Below, one piece after another: positions 8,876-18,157 of a stretch of 64,000 nucleotides of DNA. Position 1 is the first letter of the stretch. The number at the start of each line of letters is the position of its first letter. Under the pieces are notes generated by a model, which did no database searches, was not told where the DNA came from, and saw only the letters and a program-made list of their open reading frames with translations. This DNA comes from Candidatus Nitrospira allomarina (GTDB lineage: Bacteria > Nitrospirota > Nitrospiria > Nitrospirales > UBA8639): positions 186,001 to 250,000 of the forward strand of contig NZ_CP116967.1 of NCBI RefSeq assembly GCF_032050975.1, in the 5' to 3' direction. Both the position numbers and the translations under genes were made by a program.

Positions 8876-9652
8876 ATGGTTCCCGACAACCGAGATCTTC
8901 ATCGTCCCCACAAGACTTTTGAAACTCTCAAAATAAACGGGTCTATAGTTTTCTGCGTGGCGGTAGCTTCGGGAGTCTTGATGCTTCCCTTGCTCGTTGT
9001 CCTCGCGTCACCTTTCCTGAATTCTGTCCAATCCATCCCGTTATCCATACCCTTCCTCCAGACTTCTCAGAGTCTTTTCCAAGAAGGTCCTTCCTACGAT
9101 ACGCCGGTACCCATGCCGCAGACCCTTTTTCAAGAAATTGAATCCCCCTCTCAAACACTTCACGGCGCATCAAATCTCTCACCGAATCAACATCCCGCAT
9201 CCACGCAAGCGAAAATATCCCTCCTTGTGGATGTTTCCCGACATCGGCTTTTCGTAAAAGAAGGCGATCGGATTGTGCATGAGGCCCTTGCCTCAACCGG
9301 CAGCGGGAACACGTTAGCAGATCCCAGGAACCCGGAAAGAACATGGACATTCGAAACTCCCAAGGGGACGTTCAGCATTGAGAGCAAGTTAGAAAAACCG
9401 GTGTGGGTTCGTCCCGATTGGGCCTTCATCGAACAAGGCGATCCGGTTCCCGACAAGATGGCTGATCGGTTAAAACCGGGAGTGCTCGGAAAATATGCGT
9501 TGGGTTTTGGGAATGGATATTTCATTCATGGTGCCTTGTATTCAAACTTATTAGGACAGGATGTCACCCACGGATGCATTCAACTGCATTCTGACGATCT
9601 TCAAATTGTGTTTAAAGCAGTCCAATTGGGCACCCCAATCACCATTATTTGA
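8876..9652 (+). CDS. L,D-transpeptidase (YkuD domain)
   Basis: A 258-residue protein with a membrane anchor at about residues 22-45 and a Pro/Ser-rich linker, followed by a YkuD catalytic domain starting near residue 110 (ISLLVDVSRHRLFV). The active site is HG (FIHGALY) followed by THGCIQL with catalytic Cys234. Most YkuD enzymes have SHGC, so the Thr is a mild variant. These enzymes form 3-3 peptidoglycan cross-links or attach lipoproteins to the wall. GDPVPDKMADRLKPGVLGKYALGF is the usual stretch ahead of the active site in the longer YkuD group. The gene ends before a strong hairpin terminator shared with the converging slp-like gene. Confidence 0.9.
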   Translation: MVPDNRDLHRPHKTFETLKINGSIVFCVAVASGVLMLPLLVVLASPFLNSVQSIPLSIPFLQTSQSLFQEGPSYDTPVPMPQTLFQEIESPSQTLHGASNLSPNQHPASTQAKISLLVDVSRHRLFVKEGDRIVHEALASTGSGNTLADPRNPERTWTFETPKGTFSIESKLEKPVWVRPDWAFIEQGDPVPDKMADRLKPGVLGKYALGFGNGYFIHGALYSNLLGQDVTHGCIQLHSDDLQIVFKAVQLGTPITII

Positions 9653-9727
9653 ATAATCCCAGTGTTCGATTCTCTTCCGCTCGTTTGGTTTACATCCCGG
9701 GTTTGATCCAACAAATAAACCCTCTCA

Positions 9728-9770
9728 AGAGGGAATGAAAATGGGCAGATTTTCATTACCCTCTCCTTTT
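9728..9770 (+). terminator. Terminator between convergent genes
   Basis: AGAGGGAATGAAAAT (9728-9742) pairs with ATTTTCATTACCCTCT (from 9749) with a six-base loop and one bulge, followed by CCTTTT. It ends the transpeptidase transcript. The near-symmetrical stem could also serve the converging gene on the other strand. Confidence 0.8.
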
Positions 9771-9804
9771 AATGTTGTTTGCAGCCTTACTCTCGATGAA
9801 ACAA

Positions 9805-10359
9805 TCAGTAATAGGGATATGCGAGCGGACGATATCCGGTATAAAAATCCGTTGGATAACCCCGGCCCCAACCAAATCCGGAATATCCGCGACCCCAATA
9901 GAGCGCCTCGTCCCATATGGTCAAATCTTTGATGCCAAAGATGGGAACCTCTCGTGTATCTTCACCAACTTGGATAGTTCCACTGCCTATAATCTCACCG
10001 ACGATGGATATGGCTCTGCCGTTTTCAAGCACCGCTGGATCTAATGGATCCTTCCCCTTTGATAAGGCAATAAACCGTCCTTGAGTTTTGGTGCGTTGAT
10101 TTGCTGGCGTATAATCATCGTTCAGTGGAAGCTGAAGAACTTCAATTCTGGTCGCATCCTGCTTCCGATTGACCGAAAGCACTTCTCCTCCGACGACCAT
10201 TAACTCTCCTTTATGATTATCAGGGTTCTCTCGTATCTGCTTAAAGTCCAGGGTGTGGTTGACTTGATTTTCCAAGCTCTCGGGGATCACCTGGTATTGA
10301 GAACATCCAGCAAACATGAGCAAAAAAAACAGCATGGATGAAATGGTTGACTTTTTCAT
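9805..10359 (-). CDS. Slp family outer-membrane lipoprotein
   Basis: A 184-residue lipoprotein: MKKS, a hydrophobic core, then the lipobox MFAGC. The mature part matches the Slp family pattern with YQVIPESLE, a central DFKQIRENPDNHKGELMVVGG, and conserved strand-rich segments (RFIALSKGKDPLDPAVLENGR, VGEIIGSG). The end is rich in Gly, Tyr and Trp (GYSGFGWGRGY). Slp in E. coli is a starvation-inducible outer-membrane lipoprotein. Here the context gives no further hint. Start 10359 is chosen because AAGGAG lies about eleven bases upstream and the lipobox then sits at the right distance; 11 more codons are open upstream. Confidence 0.85.
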   Translation of the reverse strand: MKKSTISSMLFFLLMFAGCSQYQVIPESLENQVNHTLDFKQIRENPDNHKGELMVVGGEVLSVNRKQDATRIEVLQLPLNDDYTPANQRTKTQGRFIALSKGKDPLDPAVLENGRAISIVGEIIGSGTIQVGEDTREVPIFGIKDLTIWDEALYWGRGYSGFGWGRGYPTDFYTGYRPLAYPYY

Positions 10360-10876
10360 GGCAGCGGTTTCTCCTTGGCGAATTTTATACAAGAAAAAGG
10401 TCGAGGAAAAATTAGAGCTAAACTCTCGTGATTATTAATAACAACTATATAATTCTTAATATTAACGTAATCGCTCGGTTTTGAATCCTGCCAAAAACCC
10501 TTGGGTAAGGGGGTCAATTACGGAACGGAAAGTGTTTGGGATATTAGTCATCAGTTTCAAAAATTTTGGGCATTCTCCACAATTGTATTGTGAATACAGT
10601 GGATTAGGATGGCCGCCGAATAAAATAATCGGCCCTATTAAGAAATCGAACAAAGGCATATCGAAAGTGAACTCCCGCCCATGACCCCTTTTCAAACAAT
10701 CCCCCCAGCCTAGGCTACAAAAATATCATCAATGGAACTCTTAACAGTCTTCCCCGCCTGAACATTCCCCAGGGTTTTCTCCAGTTTAGTACTCAATGGC
10801 TAAGGGATACAGTTACGATCTCAACCGTTTACAAAGTTCATATCTAGTTGCTGCTTATCCAAGATGAGGAGGATTC
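10360..10876. other. Intergenic region, no recognisable gene
   Basis: Over 500 AT-rich bases between two divergent genes. Open frames on both strands near 10462-10695 have no start signal, no family resemblance and atypical composition, and are not called. The right end has a GAGGAG ribosome binding site for the DUF6335 gene. The region presumably holds both promoters. Confidence 0.45.
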
Positions 10877-11299
10877 ATGGCCAAGAAGAAAAATACGAAT
10901 TCATCAGAGCGGGATGCGGAAACGATGATACGCCGGTATATGGAAGATCAGGGTTCTGCTGAAGAGTCTATCCAAGAGGACTTTATCGAGACAGGGGCTC
11001 AGCAGGAGACGAAGGTAGTCCTTACTCGAGGAAGCAGCCGACAAAAACAGGCCAGACTTTCCGGTGGAGATCTTGACGCAACCATGGACGCGGGGAGTTC
11101 CGGCGATGAAACCGTAGGCGGTTCCAATCCTACTCCGGATCAAGATACCGTGGATGAATTGGGCGAGGCGGTGGGCCTTACCTTTGAAAATTCTGAGGAA
11201 CTTGCAGGAGAAAAAGTGTATGAACGGGATACCCACCGATGGGAACTCGATCCTGCATCCTCTGAAGATTATTCGGAACGCATCCAAAGATATCGATAA
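10877..11299 (+). CDS. DUF6335 family protein
   Basis: A 140-residue, highly acidic soluble protein. It carries the motif LSGGDLDATMD, then DETVGGSNPTPDQDTVDELGEA and the C-terminal RDTHRWELDPASSEDY, which together mark DUF6335, a small family best known from cyanobacteria and some environmental Gram-negatives. No function has been assigned. The N-terminal 50 residues are Lys/Glu/Gln-rich and probably disordered. The start follows GAGGAGG by seven bases. It stands alone, with two small hairpins without T-runs downstream (11299-11328 and about 11375-11404). Confidence 0.8.
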   Translation: MAKKKNTNSSERDAETMIRRYMEDQGSAEESIQEDFIETGAQQETKVVLTRGSSRQKQARLSGGDLDATMDAGSSGDETVGGSNPTPDQDTVDELGEAVGLTFENSEELAGEKVYERDTHRWELDPASSEDYSERIQRYR

Positions 11300-11511
11300 G
11301 CTTCTTCAGCACAGCCGGTAGAAGCTTCAGTTGAAAGGAGCTTTAAACAACCCGTACATCGGTGGGTTCGCGATGGGGGGGTGAGATTGACCATCCTCAC
11401 CCATCCCTATCGTAGCCTCAGGTGAAAAGCCTTCAGTCAAACATTCACGGCGCGGCTTTCAACCTCATTCCACAATTTCAAAACACTTCCTAAATAATCC
11501 AGGCGTGCGTG

Positions 11512-12063
11512 CTACATACCACCATGGGGGGAATGTCCCTCTATCTGACCCATGCGTTGATGCAAGATCTCTCTAAATTTTCCGTATTGATCCTTAGTCA
11601 ATACTCCTCTCAATTCCAGCAGGGAGTCAATGCGCGCCATCATCATATCTTCTTTAATGGTTCCAATGGTTTTGACCTGCTCTTCAATCGCCTGACGGTC
11701 TGGCTCATCCTTCCCAAGCAGAGTCGCAAGATCGACTTCCGCCGTTCGAACATCAGCGGTTTTTTTGACGACCATTTTATCGTAATCAAGTCGAAGCCGG
11801 TTAAAGGCCTCTTTTTGTTCATCGCTCAGCTTTAATTCTTCTTCCATTGAGCTGGAAAAATGATGATGATCCATATAATTTTGAGTTGCATGCGGAGATT
11901 CGGATTCGTGCGTATAGGATTCATGAGAACGTTTTCCCTCGGTAGAACTTTTTCCATCATGCGCACAGCCGGTTAATGCAAACACCATAGAAAGGAGAAT
12001 AAGGAGACCCTTTCTTCCAGGATCATGCCGAAATAGATTTTTTAATGTAGGTATGAACGCCAT
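11512..12063 (-). CDS. Spy/CpxP-like periplasmic metal-sensor lipoprotein
   Basis: A 183-residue protein with a signal segment ending in FALTGC (lipobox), a His/Ser-rich stretch (HESYTHESESPHATQNYMDHHH) and an all-helical C-terminal domain. LSDEQKEAFNRLRLDYDKM and LTKDQYGKFREIL match the two LTxxQ-type repeats of the Spy/CpxP/zinc-resistance (ZraP) superfamily, which act as periplasmic chaperones or metal-binding modulators. The His-rich stretch and the terminal HSPHGGM could bind metal ions; that is inference. AAAGGAG lies eight bases before ATG. It is monocistronic as far as can be seen. Confidence 0.75.
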   Translation of the reverse strand: MAFIPTLKNLFRHDPGRKGLLILLSMVFALTGCAHDGKSSTEGKRSHESYTHESESPHATQNYMDHHHFSSSMEEELKLSDEQKEAFNRLRLDYDKMVVKKTADVRTAEVDLATLLGKDEPDRQAIEEQVKTIGTIKEDMMMARIDSLLELRGVLTKDQYGKFREILHQRMGQIEGHSPHGGM

Positions 12064-12374
12064 AGTCGTCTCCTTTGGTTAAAGCGGTTGGCCATTTCAT
12101 TTCAATTGTTGTTTATATCCATTATCAAAGAGCAGTATACCTCTCACACCTGGCAAGAACCCTGGGTTTTTGGGATCTCAGTGACTAAAAATGAAACAGG
12201 CCGGGTCAATGTAAACAACAGACTGAATGATTTTGGTGTCAGCATGTATTTCATCATCTTCAGCCACCTTCCCACCCATTCCACGGAGACCTCACGATAT
12301 TTTAAATATTCCGAAGTCGGTGAAACGTGTTGTAAGGCATGGTTCTATCAGCAATTAATTCAGCAACAGAAAAA
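12064..12374. other. Intergenic region, no convincing gene
   Basis: A + strand frame runs through 12088-12447 but overlaps the csaA-like gene on the other strand, lacks a good ribosome binding site and matches no known pattern. It is treated as chance. The left end must hold the promoter of the lipoprotein gene that starts at 12063. Confidence 0.45.
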
Positions 12375-12713
12375 CTACAACAACTTTGTGCCTAGAGGAA
12401 CCGATTTGTCCGGAACACACAACGCCACCTCCCCGTTCTCAGTATGAAATCCGGTGACCAGGCATTCCGACATCAACGGACCGATTTGCTTGCCTGGAAA
12501 ATTCACAACAGCGACAACCAGCTTTCCCACTAATTCTTCCGGCTTGTAAAGATCCGTGATCTGAGCACTCGACTTCTTCATGCCGATGTTTTTCCCGAAA
12601 TCAACTTGCAAAATGTAGGCAGGCTTTTTGGCTTCCGGGAACCGCACCGCACTAACGATACGCCCGACACTGAGTTCGACTTTTATGAAATCATCCCATG
12701 AAATAGTCTGCAC
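12375..12713 (-). CDS. csaA: tRNA-binding domain protein CsaA-like
   Basis: A 112-residue single-domain protein of the CsaA/Trbp111/EMAP-II family, normal in length. WDDFIKVELSVGRIVSA opens the OB-fold, then the lysine-bearing AYILQVDFG, GMKKSSAQIT, VAVVNFPGKQIGPLMSECLVTGF and a short C-terminal turn follow. The domain binds the outside corner of tRNA as a dimer; Bacillus CsaA has also been described as a chaperone linked to secretion. No partner gene is nearby. Confidence 0.92.
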   Translation of the reverse strand: MQTISWDDFIKVELSVGRIVSAVRFPEAKKPAYILQVDFGKNIGMKKSSAQITDLYKPEELVGKLVVAVVNFPGKQIGPLMSECLVTGFHTENGEVALCVPDKSVPLGTKLL

Positions 12714-13028
12714 CTCAGCCCCCTAAATTAACTCATCACAGTTTTTCTCATAAGAATAGCACCCTTCTCCCGAAGCCCTTTCTCACTTTATTCTCTACCT
12801 TTGCCTTACCTCCTGGAGGTCCAATAAAATAAGTATACTCCTAATCCTCTCACCCTGATTGGTCCCCAGCTATGATTTCCAAGCTAGAGGTTAGACCATC
12901 TCCTCAAAGACATCGATTTCCAAAACCGGTTCATTGCACCAAAAAAGCACCACACGATTTGCTTAAGATAGCAAGAGGTTATGCCGACTTACAGCAATGT
13001 GATTTAACCGTATCTTAAGGAGAAGATC
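12714..13028. other. Intergenic region between divergent genes
   Basis: About 315 bases with no ORF. It should contain the promoters of the csaA-like gene (left, minus strand) and the TRL-like gene (right). TAAGGAGAAG at 13016-13025 is the ribosome binding site of the latter. Nothing else stands out. Confidence 0.45.
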
Positions 13029-13391
13029 ATGTCCAAAATCTGGAGATTGGTTCTGTTACTGACATGTATGTTGGTGGGATGCAGTACCACTGGAAACTTG
13101 GGGATTGTGACCAAAAGCTCAGCCGATCCAGCATCCCTATTAAAAAACAGCCAGGGTTTCGAGGAATTGGGACCAGCTGAAGGGCAAGCTTGCCGTCATT
13201 TCATTTTGGCCATTATCCCATTTGGCCAATCAGACATGACTAAAGCGGTGGATAAGGCCTTGGAAGCCACAGGCGGAGATGCCTTGCTCAACGTCTCAGC
13301 AGAAAGCAGTCTGTACGGCTTCATTCCCATATAAAACGTCTATACTTTTACCTGCACCACGGTCAAAGGAACCGCCATCAAATTTAAGTAG
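13029..13391 (+). pseudogene. TRL-like lipoprotein with an in-frame stop codon
   Basis: The first 101 codons encode a lipoprotein (lipobox MLVGC) ending in SLYGFIPI and TAA at 13332-13334. In the same frame the sequence continues for 18 codons as NVYTFTCTTVKGTAIKFK before TAG at 13389. That tail is the conserved end of TRL-like small lipoproteins (pattern 'CTTVxGxA'). The upstream AVDKALEATGGDALLNV also fits that family. One base change (TAT to TAA) would explain the break. The gene is therefore either a recent nonsense allele, a read-through case or a sequence error. A protein cut at residue 101 lacks only the final strand and may still be made. Confidence 0.65.
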
Positions 13392-13658
13392 AGTACTGAA
13401 TGGACCTTGATTCTAAGGTAAACAGGCCGAGCGGCATCCATGTCGGATTGGCCCTTGCTTTTCCCTCAATCTCATTCGATGATAATACTGTTGAAGGGCC
13501 ATTGAGTCATGAGTCTGCACACCTCGGCTTAGGCCGACTCTGCTGCTTCGGCAGCCCTACTCCCGCCGCCAAACGTTAAAATTAAATTCACAACGTATGG
13601 CCCTGGAGCAAAGCAGAGAAGGCTTAGCAGCCTACCTCTTAAGAATTGCAGGGTGTAT

Positions 13659-14357
13659 TCATTGAATCTTCGCCCTCTTCTCAATATTGTGGCGTGCACA
13701 TAAAAGTTGGATATTCTCGACTTTTAAGGAAGTACCGCCCTTAGAATACGGAACAATATGATCGAAATGAAGTTCATCAGTCGCTCCGCAGGATACGCAA
13801 CGGCCGCTATCACGTGCCCATACCTCCAACTTCACGCTTGTTGGAATAATACGACTACGCTCTACAAGTCTCGTGACCGGATCCTCCGCCAACGATTCAT
13901 CTTCAATGTCTTCGATCGCGACCAACTTGAACTTAAACACATTTCTTTTTCCATCGTGCTCGATCCACGAATCCACAAGGTGAAAATAGCCATTATCTGA
14001 CCAAATTCCCGCCTTAATTTTCTCGTATACGCGAACAATGTCAGGGCCTTTCTCCCCTAGCTTAAAAGCTTGCGCAGCTTTGTGAAATTTCCCATTTTCA
14101 GTCAGGGAGTTATTTTGCCTTCGCTCTGGTTGGTCCAGGTTCTTTGGATCGACACCGCCGTTTTTCTTTGGCTCATCATGCCCTTCATAGACCAGTACAG
14201 CCCCATCCTCCAACACGACATCCCTATACGGAGCATTGGGACGAACCGACATGAGAATTACTGAATGCTTTCCCTTTAATCGAAAATTCATCCCCTTCTG
14301 TAAACTGATGCCTTCCTTCTGGCACATTTCAATATAGGCGATGATGTTTCCTCTCAC
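13659..14357 (-). CDS. SRA-like domain plus HNH endonuclease
   Basis: A 232-residue protein with two parts. Residues about 25-155 read like a YDG/SRA modified-base-binding domain: VILMSVRPNAPYRDVV, DGAVLVYEGHDEPK, NSLTENGKF, then IVRVYEKIKAGIWSDNG and FHLVDSWIEHDGKRNVFKFKL. The C-terminal 60 residues are an HNH nuclease: CVSCG, ELHFDHIVPYSKGGTS, NIQLLCARHN. The SRA-HNH layout is known in modification-dependent restriction enzymes that cut 5-methyl- or hydroxymethylcytosine DNA. No methylase gene lies next to it, as expected for that enzyme type. The SRA assignment is from motif reading and is less certain than the HNH. Confidence 0.8.
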   Translation of the reverse strand: MRGNIIAYIEMCQKEGISLQKGMNFRLKGKHSVILMSVRPNAPYRDVVLEDGAVLVYEGHDEPKKNGGVDPKNLDQPERRQNNSLTENGKFHKAAQAFKLGEKGPDIVRVYEKIKAGIWSDNGYFHLVDSWIEHDGKRNVFKFKLVAIEDIEDESLAEDPVTRLVERSRIIPTSVKLEVWARDSGRCVSCGATDELHFDHIVPYSKGGTSLKVENIQLLCARHNIEKRAKIQ

Positions 14358-14425
14358 CCTGGTTCCTTCTTATGCATAACAATGTATTATCGTGAACCTG
14401 AAAGTCCTACTCGGTATGGCATTAT

Positions 14426-15154
14426 TCAGTCCGATAGCGCATTGCCCAGCGCGCGAAGTAGGTGTGCCCCGTCACCACGCCATGCACTCCCGTGCATGCA
14501 GGCCAGTGTGGTTGGATTGGTCGAGGCAAGCTTCTCCAGGAGCACACCACCGTTCTTCGTATGGGAGAAATAATCCATTTCGTGCCGAAACGCTTCGCTG
14601 GGTCCCAGAATGTCCGACTCCGTAACAGGAGAATGGTCAGCTCCTCCCTGCGTGAACAGATCGCCGCAGAACAACGTCGACGTCCGCTCTTCCATCAGTA
14701 AACCGCATTCCCAGGCATGAGGCAAATGCGGGGTATCGAACCAACGCACGGAGTGTTTGCCCAAAGTGAGCCGCTCTCCATCCCCTAGAGCGCGAGGCGC
14801 CCGATCGGCAAGATCATTAATCGAGACCATGGCCGCAACTGTCCCGCACAACGGCACAGCCTGGGGGGCAGCGGCCAGCCATTCGTTGAGTGATCCACAT
14901 TCGTCGGCTTCCACATGGGAAAACGAGATATATCGAAGCTTTCCAACCGGCAACACGCTCGCCACCGCTTCACGCACCAATGGGAACATTTTCCGGGGGC
15001 CGGTATGGAAGAGCAATGGTTCATCATCCACGATGAGGTATTGGTTAAACGAGAACCCGCCTGCACCTTCAATCACCACCGGTGTATTAATGCGATAAAT
15101 CCCGTCAGCAATCTGATGTACGTTCGTTCCTGACTGCTTATTCGTTATGGTCAT
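14426..15154 (-). CDS. Flavodiiron-type MBL-fold metallohydrolase
   Basis: A 242-residue metallo-beta-lactamase-fold protein. GIYRINTPVVIEGAGGFSFNQYLI opens the fold, SHVEADECG is the HxExD metal motif typical of the flavodiiron (ODP) branch, and FDTPHLPHAWECG, LFCGDLF and CMHGSAW supply later ligands. The flavodoxin domain of true flavodiiron proteins is absent, so this is the stand-alone diiron-type domain, perhaps an oxygen or peroxide sensor or reductase. GAGGAG lies seven bases before the ATG at 15154; 18 codons are open upstream but have no signal. Confidence 0.85.
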   Translation of the reverse strand: MTITNKQSGTNVHQIADGIYRINTPVVIEGAGGFSFNQYLIVDDEPLLFHTGPRKMFPLVREAVASVLPVGKLRYISFSHVEADECGSLNEWLAAAPQAVPLCGTVAAMVSINDLADRAPRALGDGERLTLGKHSVRWFDTPHLPHAWECGLLMEERTSTLFCGDLFTQGGADHSPVTESDILGPSEAFRHEMDYFSHTKNGGVLLEKLASTNPTTLACMHGSAWRGDGAHLLRALGNALSD

Positions 15155-15505
15155 GAGACTCTCCTCAGTTCGTATTAGGCCGCTTCCTTCAAAATATTGA
15201 ATATCCACCTGGTTGCTTAAAAAATAGTCGAGCCTAACAAATTGGATTTTTGGTCAAATAACTAAGAATGTCAATCTGCCATAGGATTCAAAGTGTTGAT
15301 CTCAAAACTGCCTGGACCATTATAGATTTTATGAATCCTTAGCTAATGCGACGGTCCTGGCTACTTTGGTATCGTATCCCTGGATCAGGGAAATCCGCGC
15401 TCAGGGCTACAGTGCCTAAAAAAGGATAACCAGGAAGGAAGTTTCCCTCACCCATTTTTAACCAGGGAACTTCTATTTGCAAGTGAACGAAGGGAGTGGC
15501 TGACC
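15155..15505. other. Intergenic region between divergent genes
   Basis: About 350 bases without a believable gene. It separates the MBL gene from the HerA-like ATPase gene and should hold both promoters. GAAGGGAGTGG at 15490-15500 is the likely ribosome binding site of the ATPase gene. Confidence 0.4.
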
Positions 15506-17968
15506 ATGTCTGATTTTGAAAAGCTCGGGGTGTTTTATTTAGGGAGGCCATACGACCTCGCCACCAAGTCAGCAAAACCCGGCCTCCTCCTCTATGACTC
15601 GAAAGATCTGGTCACCCACGCGGTCTGTGTCGGCATGACGGGTAGCGGCAAAACCGGCTTGTGTATTGGCCTCTTGGAAGAAGCCGCGATCGACAATGTC
15701 CCTGCCATCATCATTGACCCCAAAGGCGATATCGCCAATCTCTTATTAACCTTTCCTGAGCTCCATGGCAGCGATTTTCTTCCCTGGATCAATCCCGATG
15801 ATGCAAAGAAAAAAGCCCTCACACCGGAAGCGTTTGCGGACAAGGAAGCGGCCAAATGGAAATCTGGGTTGGAGGCCTGGGGGCAGGATGGAGCCAGAAT
15901 CGCGAAACTCCGTGAAGCCGCGGAATTTTTGGTCTATACTCCTGGGAGCACGGCAGGACTACCTGTGTCCATTCTCCAATCGTTTGCCGTGCCTTCCCCA
16001 AAGATTCTTGAAGACGCAGAACTCTTAGGGGACCGGGTGGGCATTACGGCGACCAGCTTACTCAATCTGGTTGGTCTGGATGCCGACCCCCTGCAAAGCC
16101 CCGAACATATTCTGCTGGCCAATGTCCTGAAAACCTCATGGGAAGCCGGACTGGACCTCACGCTTTCCTCGCTCATCCAACAGATTCAAACCCCGCCGTT
16201 TTCCAAGTTGGGCGTGATGGATCTGGAATCGGTTTTTTCCTCGAAGGATCGCTTCGCGTTGGCCATGCGTTTTAATAATTTATTGGGAGCACCAGGGTTT
16301 TCTGCATGGCTGGAGGGCCAGCCGATGGATATCGATCAGATTTTGCATTCCCCAACCGGCAAGCCCCGCATTGCTATTTTTTCCATCGCACACCTGAATG
16401 ATACTGAGCGCATGTTTTTTGTCAGTCTCCTGCTCACTCAAATGGTCAGTTGGATGCGAAGCCAATCGGGCACCACCAGTCTGCGCGCCCTGCTCTATAT
16501 GGATGAAGTCTTTGGCTTCTTTCCGCCGATCAAAAATCCACCATCCAAAGCTCCGATGCTGACCATGTTGAAACAGGCTCGAGCCTATGGCCTGGGCGTC
16601 GTGCTCGCGACTCAAAACCCGGTTGACCTGGATTACAAAGGATTGGGCAATACGGGAACGTGGTTTATCGGACGACTCCAGACTGAACGGGACATGGCCC
16701 GCGTACTGGATGGATTGGAAGGCGCCGCAGCCAACAGTCAAGGAAACTTCAACCGCCAGAAAATGGAGCAGATTATCTCCGGCCTCGGGAACCGGGTGTT
16801 TCTCATGAACAACGTCCATGACGACGGGCCGGAAATTTTTGAGACCCGTTGGGCATTATCCTATCTTCGAGGGCCGTTAACCCGGACGCAAATTAAAACC
16901 TTGATGGATCCGGTAAAAGCTGCGATTTCCATTTCTACGGCCTCATCCGCTTCCCCAAAAAGCCTAACCGCCGCTTCTCAATTTTCTGCCGGGACACCTT
17001 CCAAAGACGGCACCACGCATCCACCGGTTCTGCCTCCGGACATCCGCCAACATTTTGTGCCCATTCGGGGTGCGAGGCCCGCAGACGCTTCACTCATCTA
17101 TCACCCAAGGCTCTATGGTGCCGCATCGGTCCATTACCAGGATGCCAAAACGAAATTGGATGAAGTCCGTGAGGTTCAAGCTCTTGTCGTGATAACCACC
17201 GGTGCCGTACCGGTCCATTGGGATCAAGCAGATCCTCTCGATATTCCACCCGCCGATTTGAATACATATCCTGCTGACGGAGCACAGTTCGGGGAACTAC
17301 CGGGCGCCGCCAGCCAGGCAAAATCCTATAAGGGCTGGGAAAAGGATTTTGAGGATTGGGTCTACCGAACACAAACCTTGGACATCTTCAGAAATGCCTC
17401 GTTAGGGGTGACTTCCGGCCCGCATGAATCGGAACGTGATTTCCGCCTTCGATTACAACAGCTCGTCCGCGAACGTCGGGATGAAGAGACCGACGCACTC
17501 CGAAAAAAATATGCCGGGAAAATGACGACTCTCGAAGATCGAATCCGGCGGGCCGAACAGGCCGTTCAACGGGAATCCGAGCAAGCCAAACAACAAAAAC
17601 TCCAAACAGTGATTTCCATCGGCGCGACTCTCTTGTCGGTATTCATGGGCCGTAAAACCGTCAGCCGATCCTCGATGGGTCAGGCCACATCTGCCGTTCG
17701 AGGCATGAGCCGAACCATGAAAGAGGGAAAGGATGTTGACCGTGCCGAGGAAAACGTGAACGCCCTTCAACAACAATTGGCTGCTTTAGAGGCGGAACTC
17801 CAAGAAGAAATTCAGTCCCTAACCGCTCAGTGGGATGTCGAAACCATTCCCCTGGAGACTCTCAATATGCGCCCCAAAAAGTCGAACATTTCCACAAAGT
17901 TGGTGTCTTTGGCGTGGGTTCCGTATTGGACAGACACCAGCGACCACCAGACTCCAGCGTGGCTTTAA
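15506..17968 (+). CDS. HerA/FtsK-like ATP-binding protein (DUF87/DUF853 type)
   Basis: An 820-residue protein. Walker A GMTGSGKT is at residues 43-50, IDPKGDIANLL follows, and the Walker B LLYMDEVFGF lies near residue 333, then LKQARAYGLGVVLATQNPVDLDYKG and a conserved arginine region. This is the HerA/VirB4-like branch of motor ATPases. After about residue 500 a Thr/Ser/Ala-rich linker leads to a domain beginning PPDIRQHFVPI, and then to a long charged coiled coil (roughly residues 640-780) broken by a short hydrophobic stretch (ISIGATLLSVFMGRK). The substrate is unknown: no NurA nuclease or secretion genes adjoin, so it is a stand-alone version. GGGAG precedes the ATG. Confidence 0.85.
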   Translation: MSDFEKLGVFYLGRPYDLATKSAKPGLLLYDSKDLVTHAVCVGMTGSGKTGLCIGLLEEAAIDNVPAIIIDPKGDIANLLLTFPELHGSDFLPWINPDDAKKKALTPEAFADKEAAKWKSGLEAWGQDGARIAKLREAAEFLVYTPGSTAGLPVSILQSFAVPSPKILEDAELLGDRVGITATSLLNLVGLDADPLQSPEHILLANVLKTSWEAGLDLTLSSLIQQIQTPPFSKLGVMDLESVFSSKDRFALAMRFNNLLGAPGFSAWLEGQPMDIDQILHSPTGKPRIAIFSIAHLNDTERMFFVSLLLTQMVSWMRSQSGTTSLRALLYMDEVFGFFPPIKNPPSKAPMLTMLKQARAYGLGVVLATQNPVDLDYKGLGNTGTWFIGRLQTERDMARVLDGLEGAAANSQGNFNRQKMEQIISGLGNRVFLMNNVHDDGPEIFETRWALSYLRGPLTRTQIKTLMDPVKAAISISTASSASPKSLTAASQFSAGTPSKDGTTHPPVLPPDIRQHFVPIRGARPADASLIYHPRLYGAASVHYQDAKTKLDEVREVQALVVITTGAVPVHWDQADPLDIPPADLNTYPADGAQFGELPGAASQAKSYKGWEKDFEDWVYRTQTLDIFRNASLGVTSGPHESERDFRLRLQQLVRERRDEETDALRKKYAGKMTTLEDRIRRAEQAVQRESEQAKQQKLQTVISIGATLLSVFMGRKTVSRSSMGQATSAVRGMSRTMKEGKDVDRAEENVNALQQQLAALEAELQEEIQSLTAQWDVETIPLETLNMRPKKSNISTKLVSLAWVPYWTDTSDHQTPAWL

Positions 17969-18157
17969 CCCCCATAATTTTTCCAACTAATGATTTGGCG
18001 ATTCGGGTTTCTTTTGAAGCGGCACATCCCGTATCCTATCGTGTACGGCTGATGCTTCAGCATCAATAATCGACTGAAGTGGAAGCGATCGGCCCACCCC
18101 TCACTCACCTTTCACCCGCGTGTTCATGTATTCGATTGTTTATCAGGAGGTCTTGCC

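Noticed and set aside
10462-10695. Divergent small ORFs between slp-like and DUF6335 genes
   Set aside because: Both strands are open by chance; no start signals or recognisable motifs.
12088-12447. A 119-residue + strand ORF
   Set aside because: It overlaps the csaA-like gene on the other strand and has no translation signal or family resemblance.
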